64,000 bases of DNA from Ophiura sarsii (GCA_035610835.1 JAYJML010000119.1:35540-99539); one strand, 5' to 3'; positions 1 to 11,464 are shown, counted from the first letter of the stretch. The notes: generated by a model from the letters alone, not told the origin. Numbers and translations are program-made.

Positions 1-666
1 GTCTTAGGTTAGTAGTTGAGAGGGGGGGGGGGGTAAACTACAAACCTAAGACCCCCTCTCAAATATCCTAAAAATCAGTTTAGATACAAGAGGATAGTGG
101 ATAAGTTGTTTAGAGTGATGTGGGATCATTTGAATCCATTTTGGCGCCAAAATTCCAAGGGTCTTAGGTTAGTAGGTGAGAGGGGGGGGGGGGGGTAACT
201 ACTAACCTAAGACCCCCTCTCAAATGTCCTAAAAATCAGTTTTAGATACAAGAGGATAGTGGATAAGTTGTTTAGAGTGGATGAGGGATCATTTGAATCC
301 ATTTTGGTGCCAAAATTCCAAGGGTCTTAGGTTAGTAGTTGAGAGGGAGGTAAACTACTAACCTAAGACCCCCTCTCAAATGTCCTAAAAATCATTAGAT
401 GCAAGAGGATAGTGGATAAGTTGTTTAGAGTGGATGAGGGATCATTTGAATCCATTTTGGCGCCAAAATTCCAAGGGTCTTAGGTTAGTAGTTGAGGGGG
501 GGGGGGGGGGGGGGGGGGGGGGGTAAACTACTAACCTAAGACCCCCCTCTCAAATATCCTAAAAATCAGTTTTAGATACAAGAGGATAGTGGATAAGTTG
601 TTTAGAGTGGATGAGGATCATTTGAATCCATTTTGGCGCCAAAATTCCAAGGGTCTTAGGTTAGTA
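1..666. repeat. ~160-bp satellite, left part, hairpin unit with G-tract loop
   Basis: Four complete units and a fifth partial one begin near 1, 161, 324, 477 and 653 (periods 153-176 bp). Length varies mainly through the G-tract, which reaches more than 20 G near 497-523. Each unit carries the inverted pair GTCTTAGGTTAGTAGTT and AACTACTAACCTAAGAC around the G-run, so it can fold into a ~17-bp stem with a G-rich loop. The same satellite resumes at 14122, because a transposon is inserted in the stem of the fifth unit. The array probably continues off the left edge. Confidence 0.9.
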
Positions 667-696
667 TAGGTTTTCCCAGTTAGTTTAACACTTTTT

Positions 697-1423
697 TCAT
701 TATATTTCATATCTCGTTAAGTTAGAATTCGTCCCCAAAATCTGACTTACGCATTTTTGTTAGATAAATTTCGTCAATGAGCAATTATATGTCAAAGTAT
801 GACCATTTCATTTAATTTATTGGTCATTTCTTTTCGTCAAGGAAGGATTGAATTCATATCACCTGATGGGTAGCGGGGGTCTATGCACAAATATAATTCG
901 TCTTTGTTCATTATTTTTAATACTTTTATCACATATATTCGTCAGGTGTTAGAAGAATAGGCCTACATATCATTGCAGGTTAGATTAGAACCACCGACAT
1001 GTGTTCGTTTGCCTTGTTGGTGATATAAATCATGTGAAAAAAAAGAAAAAAAGAACGAACGAACAAGAAAGAAGAAGAAAAAATATATATATATATAAAA
1101 CGTATAGGCCTATAGCTGGATTTTACATGTTTCTAGGCAGGGACGTTCCACATGGGACGAAATAAAGTGAAGCTGAATATGAAACTATTTGATCAAAGAC
1201 GAAATAAATGTATACATTAGTAGGTTACCCGCTGTATCAGACGAAATGGAAGTGTGTTAGGACGAAATAAAATGAACATTAAATGAAATTCATTGCGCAA
1301 AAATATGAATATACTTGACCAAAGACGAAATTTACTTTAACAAATGCAACCTTCAAAATTTTAGGACGAATTCAAACTTAACGAGATATGAAATATAATG
1401 AAACAAGATCTTCTAAAAAACAG
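697..1423. mobile_element. Foldback element inserted inside the left TIR of the outer transposon
   Basis: The core is an inverted repeat: about 699-745 pairs with about 1361-1405 (both contain TTCATTATATTTCATATCTC in opposite orientation). TTCGTC occurs at 728, 770, 833, 897 and 938. Its complement GACGAA occurs at 1156, 1198, 1240, 1261, 1324 and 1365. The element therefore has inward-facing subterminal motif clusters. About 20 bp at 1404-1423 lies outside the palindrome, and no clear target duplication is visible. It splits the outer TIR after base 696. Confidence 0.75.
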
Positions 1424-1630
1424 GCCGTGACGCTATATAGGAGAATAAAGCAGACCTTCAGGCCCCTATTGCATGAGAATAATGATCAGCTTCAGTATAG
1501 TTAGGGTAAAGTCAACGGTTTCCAGACAGTGTTTATATTTGGTCAACTTTAGTAAGGCACACAGACGGGGTTTGCCCATCAGTCCGAAGTCCCATCAGTC
1601 CGAAGGCCCGCTAGTCCGAATTGTGTTTTT

Positions 1631-3260
1631 TTATAAAACGGCCCACTAGTCCGAAAGGCCCGTCAGTCCGAATTTTTTTTTAATTTTTAAAACGGTCCGC
1701 TAGTCCGAAGGCCCCATCAGTCCGAAGAGAAAAATAAAACGTCCCGTCAGTCCGAAGCACCGCTAGTCCGAAAAAAACAGGGGGGGTACTCCCCCAATAA
1801 TATCAGTGGGTATTTGCAAAAAGTGGGTTTCTCTTAATATACAAACTATCGGTACACGATTGTTTCAAAATATAAAGGAGAGAAGGACTATGAACACATG
1901 TTAAGGTAATATTCCTTAGATATTCCGGGGGAACTACTCTTTATTTAATTGTGTACTTTTTAAATCATAAATAACTCAAATCCTAAAAAGATACGACGTC
2001 CGGGTAGGTTACAAATGAAAGAGATGATAATAAACAATACAATAAAAAAAATCTGGGGGTGCTACTTTTACTCTTCACAGACGAAAAATCACAAAATATT
2101 GATTTTTCCCCCCAAAAAGCAATGCCAAATGAGATTGAAGAATTACTTATGATTTGAATATATCAAAACAATTTATTCAAAGGGTCCACTCGGCCTAACG
2201 GTCGATTATTATGATATTTAAAAAAATAAGTTATTCTCAAAATAAACAAAATCATTCCGGAATGATAAGCTTATCAGTGTCAAACAATAAAACCTATCCA
2301 GTTGGAATTTATGGGGAGGGGCGTACATTAGCGGGGAGGGGCAAATCCCCCCCCCCCCACCCCTTTGACTAAAAAAACCCATTTGTCCCCCCCCCCCCCC
2401 ACATCCCCTCTAAAAATAAAAATAAAAAGATGGAACAAAAATTTTTTTATAAAACGGCCCACTAGTCCGAAGGCCCGTCAGTCCGAATTTTTTTTAATTT
2501 TTAAAACGGTCCGCTAGTCCGAAGGCCCATCAGTCCGAAGAAAAAATAAAAACGTCCCGTCAGTCCGAAGCACCGCTAGTCCGAAAAAACAGGGGGGTAC
2601 TCCCCCCAATAATATCAGTGGGTATTTGCAAAAAGTAGGTTTTCTCTTAATATACAAACTATCGGTACACGATTGTTTCAAAATATAAAGGAGAGAAGGA
2701 CTATGAACACATGTTAAGGTAATATTCCTTAGATATTCCGGGGGAACTACTCTTTATTTAATTGTGTACTTTTTAAATCATAAATAACTCAAAATCCTAA
2801 AAAGATACGACGTCCGGGTAGGTTACAAATGAAAGAGATGATAATAAACAATACAATAAAAAAAATCTGGGGGTGCTACTTTACTCTTCACAGACGAAAA
2901 ATCACAAAATATTGATTTTTTCCCCCCAAAAAGCAATGCCAAATGAGATTGAAGAATTACTTATGATTTGAATATATCAAAACAATTTATTCAAAGGGTC
3001 CACTCGCCTAACGGTCGATTATTATGATATTTAAAAAAATAAGTTATTCTCAAAATAAACAAAATCATTCCGGAATGATAAGCTTATCAGTGTCAAACAA
3101 TAAAACCTATCCAGTTGGAATTTATGGGGAGGGGGCGTACATTAGCGGGGAGGGGCAAATCCCCCCCCCCACCCCTTTGACTAAAAAAACCCATTTGTCC
3201 CCCCCCCCCCACATCCCCTCTAAAAATAAAAATAAAAAGATGGAACAAATGATAAAAGAC
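1631..3260. repeat. 816-bp tandem duplication with GTCCGAA motifs
   Basis: The segment starting TTATAAAACG at 1631 recurs at 2447 and both copies run in parallel to the GATGGAACAAA stretch (about 2430 and 3240). They differ by small indels and in C-tract lengths (2347-2400 against 3160-3210). Each copy starts with the GTCCGAA subterminal motifs of the enclosing transposon, so the duplication took place within that element. Short ORFs here are not conserved between copies and look non-coding. Confidence 0.9.
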
Positions 3261-3560
3261 TGAGATGACGTGCGGGGGCGGTTATGTTTAGGTACATACA
3301 AATAGTCAAATATAAGGCAAAATTGTATATGCGATTTTTTTTTTGACCGTGCGAAATTTGTTGACCTTGCCGTGCGAAATTTGTTGATTTGTTGAAATAG
3401 AGAAAGTAAGAGGAAGTCAAATTGTCCAAGTCGGCATCGGCACATTACACGTACGATTTTGGCAAAGGTTAGGGGGGGGGGGGGGGTGTTTAAAGGCTGT
3501 TTGGATGGCAATGGATCGTCTCCAAATCAGAGGAACGTGCAATAAACCCCTAGTCAGCAT
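3261..3560. other. Unassigned sequence with a poly-G tract
   Basis: No gene is supported. The stretch holds a repeated CCGTGCGAAATTTGTTGA phrase near 3347-3387 and a G-run at 3471-3486. A 129-codon reverse reading frame crosses G/C homopolymers and shows no domain. Confidence 0.5.
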
Positions 3561-3584
3561 AATTTTATCCTTAGACCTGCAAAT

Positions 3585-4250
3585 TTGTCAGACGACATTG
3601 GACACGACGAATGGTCTTTAATTTTGAATTTCCGTTGGTTTCAATGCAATAACGGATTTGATTATATGACCCCATAAAATTCATCACACGTTGGAACTTA
3701 ATTATTTCATCCTAAAAATCCGTTGGAGTATAACCAACTCCAGTGTCATTATCATTTATTGAATTTAAACCGCTGTTTAAGCGTTCGTCCCATTCACTTG
3801 ATCACGTAACCTCATTGGTATTTTTTAACCTAGATATATCTGAATACGCCCGTGTCCAACGTCGGCTGAAATTTGCAGCGATAATAACAAACGCCCTCTA
3901 TCTTGTTCATTTATAACCAATTTCATTGATTGAGGGCGTAATTCACCACTGGCATACAAGCAGACGACGGTGGCTACGAACGGCCGTTAATTTTGAATTT
4001 CCGTTGGTTTCAATGTAACAATGGATTTTGATTATATGACCCCATAAAATTCATCATAGGTTAGAAGAAAAATTTTCCAATCCAAAACCGTTCGGGATGG
4101 CTAATCATCCCAATTGTAAATGCTATTTTTTTAAATTTAAACCGTTGTTAAGCGGTCGTCCCATTCACTTGATCAGGTAACCTCGTTCGCATATTTAACC
4201 TGAATACTCGTGAATACGCCTATGTCCAGCGTCGTCTGCATACAAGCAGA
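3585..4250. repeat. Diverged ~390-bp tandem duplication
   Basis: The block TTGAATTTCCGTTGGTTTCA to the GAATACGCC phrase occurs twice (about 3622-3850 and 3990-4225), each followed by a variant of a CGTCTGCATACAAGCAGACG-like segment. Copies differ by many substitutions. It lies inside the 11.7-kb element. Confidence 0.75.
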
Positions 4251-4445
4251 CGAAGACAGCCACGCGTCTGGACAACACAATAATATGGCAACGGGAGTGC
4301 ACCATTTTGGAATATTTTCAACAGTCTTCGCCCGGTTAATGATGAAAATGATATATAAAATAGCACTTTACAATGGACAATATGGAGTTGGTTAGCCAAC
4401 TCCAACGGTTTTGGATAGGAATTTTTTTCTTCTAACCTATGACAA
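4042..4445. repeat. Foldback with ~43-bp imperfect arms
   Basis: The segment 4048-4092 (CATAGGTTAGAAGAAAAA then CCAAAACCGT) is the inverted complement of 4398-4442. The inner end near 4383-4406 also holds a short GGAGTTGG/CCAACTCC hairpin. No clean target duplication was identified. Confidence 0.6.
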
Positions 4446-4539
4446 TTTTAAATGATAAGATAAACATCATAGTAGCTTATTATAAATATTTTAACCAGGT
4501 TCGCCGTCGTGGGTAGAAAAGAGACAATAATGGGAAAAC

Positions 4540-4612
4540 GATCTCGCCCGGGAATCGAACCCAGGATCTGTTGATTGCTTGTCAACTGCCTTGTCCATTG
4601 GGCCACAAGACC
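4540..4612 (-). tRNA. tRNA-like gene or tRNA pseudogene (position-34 triplet AGC, U33 missing)
   Basis: On the minus strand a 73-nt cloverleaf can be drawn: acceptor GGTCTTG/CGAGATC with two G-U pairs, a D-arm beginning GTGGCCCAATGGACAA, anticodon stem GTTGA/TCAAC, a 5-nt variable loop, and a T-arm with GGTTCGATTCC. Four T residues (A at 4535-4538 on the plus strand) follow one base after the 3' end, as in a pol III terminator. The 7-nt anticodon loop CAAGCAA has A instead of the near-universal U at position 33, and the D-arm looks arginine-type while the triplet reads AGC (alanine). A pseudogene or SINE head is more likely than a working tRNA. Confidence 0.6.
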
Positions 4613-5376
4613 TCGCATGGTAAAGCATCTGAAATTCAAACCTAAGCGATTTCGTTTCCCAGTCTCCTGCCACAAGTATTACCCGGAGTGGCTCGAAACG
4701 AAATCAGGTAATGACATCAAATTTATGTTTTATGGATTTCATGAATTAAATATTTAATGTTTAGAACAGAAATGTGATGATTTTAGCTGAAGTATAAGTA
4801 ACCGATTGATTTTACCAACATGGTGAATGAACTGGAAATACCGAATATTGACTCGTGTAATCATACCATTTAATTTAAAGGACAGGGATTGTTCTATAAC
4901 AATTCCAAAATTCAGAGATCTGAGTACTAGACAAATGGATTTACAGCTATTTGATTTCGTACTAACGTAGCGTGTAAAGTCAATGGGGACCGACTAGTTA
5001 TGTGCTGCTCCCTTGGAATGATGAAATCGCGTGGCCATCGTTGTCTAGACGAGTACATCTCTTGCCTTAAACAGCGCCTTCCTTTCCCATCCCTCTATGG
5101 GGCGATTATTAAAAAAGACTTAACACAGATGATTTTTTTGCATTATGCGAGAGTAACATTTTTAGTTCAGGTGATCTTTCATAATTATCAGGACGCCAAT
5201 TAAAACTGCGTGTAGATTTATTTATTAACAAAATAAATAAATACGTTTTCATGAATTTATAACCTTGAATTAGGCCAGAAATCAACCCGATATTGTATTA
5301 AAACATGGGCCGAATGACATGAATGATGCCTAAATCTTTTTCATTTGATATTTTACTCACACTTGTACCTATTGAT
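4613..5376. other. Unassigned AT-rich sequence
   Basis: No domain-bearing reading frame, tRNA or clear repeat was recognised. Short ORFs of 60-67 codons here have no family features. Confidence 0.4.
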
Positions 5377-5380
5377 TTAA

Positions 5381-5779
5381 AGGGACACTAAGAGATGTGT
5401 TGGAGGCAGCGCCCTCAATTATGATAAAAACTGAGATTAGTTTATTTTTATAATTGTATTACATGTATGAACTTACACCTATGAAGGGTTAAGAAAAATC
5501 AGCTCTCTTTGGACAAGAAAACGTCGATTCAAAAATGCTGGTCCCGTGGGACCAGCATTTTACGTCCGACAGTATCCCCGTGCAGTACGCGTGATACATA
5601 ACGCGAACCATATTTGCATAGAGGGCGTTTTTCAATAAATAGCGATGATATTGTTTTAATCTAGCTTTGCTGTGTTTTTTGTTAGTAGAAACAACAATAA
5701 TGGCGATTTTTAATGTTCATCTTGAATTCTGAAGTAAATTTTTAAACATTTAAACTTTTCAACACCACTTAATGTCCCT
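5381..5779. mobile_element. TTAA-flanked foldback MITE (~400 bp)
   Basis: TTAA occurs at 5377-5380 and 5780-5783. Ends AGGGACACTAAGAG and the complement of the right end AGGGACATTAAGTG are TIRs. It carries a perfect small hairpin, AATGCTGGTCCC against GGGACCAGCATT, at 5534-5560. TTAA targets are used by piggyBac and Kolobok; the superfamily is not settled. A relative with similar ends is at 22870-23377. Confidence 0.75.
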
Positions 5780-6175
5780 TTAAAGATTATATAAATTGTA
5801 AATGCATTTATAACACATACATAATAAATGCAATATTCTGGTAAGAAATACAAACATATTTAGTTACTGATATATGATCTATAATCTGTACGTACATGTG
5901 AAATGTGCCGTCATGGTGATATTTTACCAAATGAATTGTATTCTCATTATTATGAAATGAATGAGATGGAACAAGATGGAACAATAAATATTATTGCTGC
6001 ACACGGAGCTGCACACCTTGATTTTTGTTATTGACGATGGTATACTTACCTTCAGACTCTATGTCACTGAATCAAGTGGTGAGTCCATGAATATTAAAAA
6101 TCATAACTATGAACTATATGTGGATTCAAACCATAACAAGTCAGGTATATACGGAGAAAAATTGGGAATAAATTG

Positions 6176-6857
6176 ATTGGACACGTGACACGTGACTAAC
6201 TGGATGCCGCCATGTTGTGACCAACTTTCCAATGCTGTAGCAAAGGCTTTTCTTTTTGGAAGGAGTTTTTTGTCCACACGATAACAAAATTAAAAACAAA
6301 AATAACTCCACCACATTGCCAAAATGGGATCTTTAACTGACTCTCGATTCAGTTTCCGTCAGCGAAACATAAATTTCCGTTGGTGAAAGTATGTCTTACA
6401 AATAGTCTAGGGGAAGGTGGGGTAATGGCGGTAATGTATGGGCACATCCTCTCTTATTATTTTGCTCATCATTGTGACTCCGAATTCATTTCTTTTTATC
6501 AGAAGGTATCATACATTATATAAAAAAATAATAAGACTTTGTTTTCCTTGATGTAGAAATACCAGTTTCAAAGAGAAATTAATGCATCAAAATATCAATT
6601 TGCCCAAAAAGTGATTTTGTAATTCTCGCGAGAATTTGCGAGACAACCATCCCATTTAGGTTTTGTTTGATTACAATGGAGAGGCACCTAACATCATAGG
6701 GTGGCAAAATACCACCTTCTTTCACCTGTATTTAGATACAGCCCTGTCCGCGATTACCCCGCGTCCGCCATTACCACACCTTCCCCTATCCTGTTGTACA
6801 AAGTTAGCATCCATATCCGGATCACCACATGCATGACATGAGTCACGTGTCCAATAT
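6176..6857. mobile_element. Inverted-repeat element with CACGTG-rich ends, containing a TA MITE
   Basis: TTGGACACGTGACACGTGAC near 6176 pairs in inverted orientation with GTCACGTGTCCAA ending near 6857, and similarity extends inward over about 50 bp (CCGCCATG against CATCCATATCC phrases). Two CACGTG E-box cores lie at the left end. The TA-flanked MITE at 6410-6786 is inserted within it. No target duplication is evident. Confidence 0.55.
6410..6786. mobile_element. Tc1/mariner-like MITE, TA target, ~22-bp TIRs
   Basis: Left end GGGGAAGGTGGGGTAATGGC and the complement of the right end GGGGAAGGTGTGGTAATGGC are nearly identical. TA lies at 6408-6409 and 6787-6788. Length is 377 bp with no coding potential. 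The TA target and short TIRs fit a Tc1/mariner-type non-autonomous element. Confidence 0.8.
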
Positions 6858-7385
6858 ATCTATTCGCTCATTAGTTTTTAAACAACAAGATGATCAGGTC
6901 AATTGTTCATACAGCTGTAAACTATAAACCCTTTGGGGAAAAAAGGAATCACCTTTCCTGAATCATTTTTGAACTCTCTATCTCTTGCAAAGTGACACCA
7001 TGTTATTTCAAAATCTACATTTAGGCTAAAGTAAGACCTTGTACGCTACCCGACCGATTATAAGGGGGGGGGGGTTACCGCGCCATTTTGCGATATTTGC
7101 GAAAACGATCGTGGTTATCACGTGATACGTATCGTGACAAATAATTTACTTTTTTTTTTTAACGAAATGCACTGTGGGATTGTGTTACCAGCCTAAATCA
7201 AAGAAGTCGCAAACCCGGTCGCAAACTTGCTTATAATTGTATATTATACAATCATTAGCCTAGCTATTAACAAGCTAAAAGTGACTCTCTGAATGTAGGT
7301 ATATAAAGTGTGCAAAGGAGAAATTGTTGGCCAGGTAAAATAGTTTTACAACAAGTTTGCTATTATTAATCAAACTGAACTCAAG
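6858..7385. other. Unassigned sequence
   Basis: It contains a short G-run at 7063-7073 and nothing else recognisable. No gene is supported. Confidence 0.4.
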
Positions 7386-7389
7386 TTAA

Positions 7390-7714
7390 AGGTATATTCT
7401 CCACGGAACGCCCTTAACATCGAAAGCAAATGAAAAGAAGATTTTATTGCAGATTTACATTTCTGATAATAAATCGTTCATACATTCCAAGTTACAGGGC
7501 GATATGGTTCTTAATTACTTCAAATCATGATTTTAGAGTGAAAATGAACTGTCGGATAACACCGACAGTTTATATTTTCACTCTAAAACCATATTTTGAG
7601 GTAATTAGGAATCGTATGATTTATGGTCAAAAATGTAAATCTGCAATAAAATCTACTTTCTAAAAAAAATAATGAATAGAGGGCGCTTTCGGGAAAAGAT
7701 CACATAATATGCCT
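7390..7714. mobile_element. TTAA-flanked palindromic MITE, family P, copy 1
   Basis: TTAA is at 7386-7389 and 7715-7718. The two halves are long imperfect inverted complements meeting near 7555 at the stem GTCGGATAAC/ACCGACAG. Family hallmarks are the outer AAAGATCACATAATATGCCT end and the inner TTTTCACTCTAAA. Other copies are at 40102, 42369, 47176 and, partial, 50432. Non-coding; Kolobok-like or piggyBac-like from the TTAA target. Confidence 0.85.
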
Positions 7715-7842
7715 TTAAATAACTTATTTACAGAGCAATAATATAATTTGTTTACGCATTTTAATTTAGATACAAAGTTCAATAAATCAATAGATAAATT
7801 TATGATAGATGAATAAATAAATAAAAAGAAAACTAAACGCAT

Positions 7843-9712
7843 CATCATCATCATCAGTTACGCATTACGTCTTTGTTGACATGGCGCCCTCACTTATCAG
7901 TTAGTAAATGCCAGGTATATCTGTCACTGGCCAGTTCTGCTAGATTTTCTGCGTTTGTATAGTCAATATTTAGTTCTTGCAATTGTTTTTGGATCATTCT
8001 TATCCACGTCTGTTTTGGTCTACCTTGTGGTCTTTTAACACTTCTTCCTATTTCTGCTAGGGACATCTTTGCTGGGGTTTTCTCTGGGAGTCTTAGGAGA
8101 TGACCAAACCAGGTTATACGCCTAGTTCTTATTAAGTTGCTCCATCTGGTTTGACTCGTTCGTTGATATAACTCCTCATTAGTTACTTTGTCTTGCCAGC
8201 TTAATTTCATCATTCTACGTAATAACAATCTCTGGAACACGTCGATTTTGTGTTCAGCTTTCTTGTCCATTGTCCATAGTTCACAATTATAAAGGAAGAT
8301 GCTGGTTATATATGAGTTAAACGTTCTTAGTTTTAAGTTTGTTGATGTTGTTCTTGAATTCATGATAAATTTCAGTTTATTGTATGCCATCATAGCCAAT
8401 TGTTTCCTTCTGCAAATATCTTCATTTGTGTCCAATAAGCTGCCGAGATACTTGCATTTCTTCCATGACTCGTTTCCGTTCCTTTTTATTGTGTATTCTT
8501 CTGTTTTGGTTTGGTTAATTTTGAGATTGCGTTTGCTGAGCTTGTCTGGTATTTCCGCTTTGATTTGTTCAATTTTATGATTGCTGTTAGCGACCCAACT
8601 GATATCATCTGCGTATTGCTGGTCTATGAGGAAATACGGATCAGTCTTCCTGCAGTAGGTATGATCTTTTAGATGAGGTGGCAGGAGATCTTCGGCTTCC
8701 GATATATTAGGTTTGGCGTATGTATGATCTAGGTCTACGTGTTTTTCTTGCTCCAGGGCTTTGGCCAAGTATAGAGTGAAGAGGATCGGGCTGAGGCAAT
8801 CCCCCTGAGGGACCCCTATATTAGTTGTGAAATAGTCTCCGGTAGTTTTTCCGCATCTGACTTTCAGTCTTACATCTTTCAGGAGAATTGTTGTCAGATG
8901 CAGCTCATCTGTGTTGAGAATGCTCTGGAGATCTTCATATAGGGTCTTGCGGATGACGCTATCAAATCCTTTGCTCATGTCAAGCATGATTATGTGAGTT
9001 TCGTAGCTCGAAGAAGTGATTGCTTTTTCAGCTAAAGTCTTGAATGTGAACACATTTTCTGTGGTTGATCTTCCAGCACGGTAGGCTGCTTGTGTAAGCG
9101 GATGTTTTCATTCAGTCGGTCATCAATTCTTCTTAGTAGACACATTGCTAATATTTTCCTTAGTACAGAGAGTAAGATAATTGGTCGTAGATTTGATGGC
9201 GGACCTTGTTTTTTGCCCGGTTTGGGAAGTGGTACTAATATGCCATCTTTCATTTCTGAAGGAAATTGTCCTGTGCTGGCGATGTCATTAAGCAGTTCAG
9301 CTATAATTTCGTTTATTTCCGCTGGTCCATATTTAAGAAGTTCACTATTAATTTCGTCACATCCTGGACTTTTGTTGTTTTTCAGCGTGCTGATTGCTTC
9401 TTCGACTTCTTTCGCCGTAAATGGTATTGTCATTTCTTTTGGTTCTAAGTCTGGTATGTTTTCAGCTTTGTCTGATACAAAGAGTGTTTTGAAGAATTCC
9501 GTTATTAATTTGACTTTGTCTTCTTCACTGGTTGCAGTTTCATTTAGTTCATTGTGCACTATGAGATTTTTCTTGGGCTCTATGATTTTTAGAGCTTTGA
9601 TTGCTTTGAACATTTTGGTTGAGTCATTTTTGCAGTTTTCAAGCTCTTCCAGTTTCTCGTTAATTTTGCTTGTTTCATTTTCCTTAACGAGTTTGTGGAT
9701 TTAAAAAGTTTA
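7843..9712 (-). mobile_element. 5'-truncated non-LTR retrotransposon (LINE)
   Basis: Reading on the minus strand, a reverse transcriptase region (9704 to 7890) is followed by a short 3' segment ending in a TGATGATGATGATGATG microsatellite at about 7842-7857. AAACGCAT flanks both sides (7835-7842 and 9713-9720), a plausible 8-bp target duplication. The 5' half, including any endonuclease, is missing, as expected from incomplete reverse transcription. Short trinucleotide 3' tails are typical of RTE-type LINEs, and the C-terminal region also fits, but clade assignment needs a tree. Confidence 0.8.
7890..9704 (-). pseudogene. LINE reverse transcriptase, one frameshift
   Basis: Two overlapping minus-strand frames make one reverse transcriptase. 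The upstream part (9704 to about 9104) has the fingers region with NLRPIILLSVLRKI. The downstream part (about 9104 to 7890) has motif A MLDMSKGFDSV, GVPQGDCLSP and the catalytic YADD (residues 147-150 of the 387-codon frame). It ends in a thumb/C-terminal region with WFGHLLRLP and RPQGRPKQTW, then a stop at 7890-7892. A single missing base near 9104, just before a CCGCTT run, explains the frame change. No in-frame stop is seen elsewhere, so the copy is fairly young. The apparent methionine starts are internal; the original start lay in the lost 5' part. The opposite-strand ORF at 9090-9704 is a shadow. Confidence 0.9.
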
Positions 9713-10400
9713 AAACGCATGGGCGGCCTTTATAATTTATAAAAATTGACATAACAATGATGTTACATTAATCCACAAAGTTTAAAAACTGTGTTAAATT
9801 CTCATTCCCACGCTTCCCAGCCGGCACTCTGTTCAAAGGCACAACAAAGTTGACTTGTTTTATGTTTTTTTTTGGAATTCTGAGGTGTGCAGTTCGATTT
9901 TCTTTCTCGAATTGTTTAGAAAACCATCAATTTTAGAATATCTGAAATTTGAAATGAACTGCACACCTGTGAAAGTATGATGAAAAGGGCATATGTTTTG
10001 CACGTAAATCCAATACAAGAGTTCTTAAATCGACAAAAATATGACGTCATAACCATTGCTTCGGGACAAAATGGCGCAGTACCCCACCCCCCCCCCTTCC
10101 ACCCACTAAAACCGAACAACCAAAATGATGCACCCCGCCTCATGCCCCCTGGTTACACCCCTTGATTTTGTTCATCTCTAATGGAGAGGGCGCAATCACA
10201 CTGTAAGTTCGGTTTCGTGTGTGGTTTCAAACTTTTAAAAATCAAGAGAGGGCTCACTTTCTGTTAAAGATTTCGTCAGACGACGATGGACACGCGAGGG
10301 ACATATCTATCAATTCAGCAATGTATGTTCTTTCGGCGTTGATGCGCATTCATTAGACTTTTCCATCACTATCTTAAATAATCATAAATACACAATTTTG
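9713..10400. other. Unassigned sequence with a small hairpin and C-tract
   Basis: AGGTGTGCAGTTC near 9882 and its complement near 9958-9970 form a ~90-bp foldback. A C-run lies at 10088-10097. Reading frames on both strands over 9916-10165 are low-complexity and I give them no function. Confidence 0.4.
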
Positions 10401-11407
10401 GGCAATATTTAAGTCGTTAAGCCCTGTATTTGGTCGCTGTACGCGTCTATAATTTCTTCACTGGCGATGGTAACACCACCGTGGGCCTTATAGTAACATG
10501 GCCGCTTCTCACTGGCCGGTGGCGGCAACTGACATTGGAAAGCATGATAAGTGCCGCCCTGCAGACCCCTTCTTTTGTCACCCTCTTCCGCCCCTCCCTT
10601 ACCCCCTCCCATTTCGAAAAGTTGGCGTTCCTTACTAAACAGATGTAGGGGTCCCGACCTTTTATCAAATATCTCTTAAGTTCTTACGACCCTACATTTT
10701 TGGAAAAGCCGCTCCGAGATTTTTGAGGAGTTCTGAAAATAAAATTTGACGGGGTTTGGTAATGGGTAAGGGGGAGGCACTCAACTTATGTACCAGCTAT
10801 AGGGTTTATGATAGGGGCTTCGGAATTCTTGATAGAACAGAATAGGCCCAAAGAAGTGTGGAGCTATTGTGGCCCCTCGCCAGCATCAACATTGGGGCGG
10901 GGGGGGGGGGGGGGGGGGGGGGGGCTTAATGGGCGGGGTGCGGGGACAAGAATAACAAACTGGATGACACCAAACTTCTTCTTTTTGGTGAGGCTACTCA
11001 TCCCCGTATACCGATGTGGAGCTCTAAGCACTAATAAAACTCTATTGTACATTTCACGGACATAAATTATGCTAATGAGCTCATTAAATGACGTCACTCG
11101 CATCATCGGGTTTTCCCGATGATTGAAATACGTTGATTGAAATTATAGGTCGAGTAAAATGATGTTCTTATTTGTTGTCTGTGAGCTTTTCTGATTTTTT
11201 TCCCGTATTGGAATATTTTTTTATTGAAAATAGACAGTTCAAAGTAAACGTTGGTTCCAAGTTCAACTGACAGCACATGTATTAAAGGCGACAGCAACGG
11301 CAATATGCAAGCAACATTTGAGAAAAAACGATGCCCAACTTTGCAAGAAAGTGTACGGGGAAGTGTACGGGTGAACATGACAAACCAAAACAGCCTAGTA
11401 ACTAATC
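10401..11407. other. Unassigned sequence with a long G-tract
   Basis: A G-run interrupted only by one C covers about 10898-10924. ORFs on both strands across 10409-11378 show no domain, and several depend on the G-run. No gene is supported. Confidence 0.4.
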
Positions 11408-11424
11408 ACCTCCGTGGCGCAATT

Positions 11425-11464
<40 letters not shown>

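Noticed and set aside
3122..3511. 129-codon reverse ORF with proline-rich ends
   Set aside because: It depends on C/G homopolymers, is not shared by the parallel 816-bp copy, and has no domain.
9090..9704. 204-codon plus-strand ORF
   Set aside because: It is the antisense shadow of the LINE reverse transcriptase, which has clear motifs on the minus strand.
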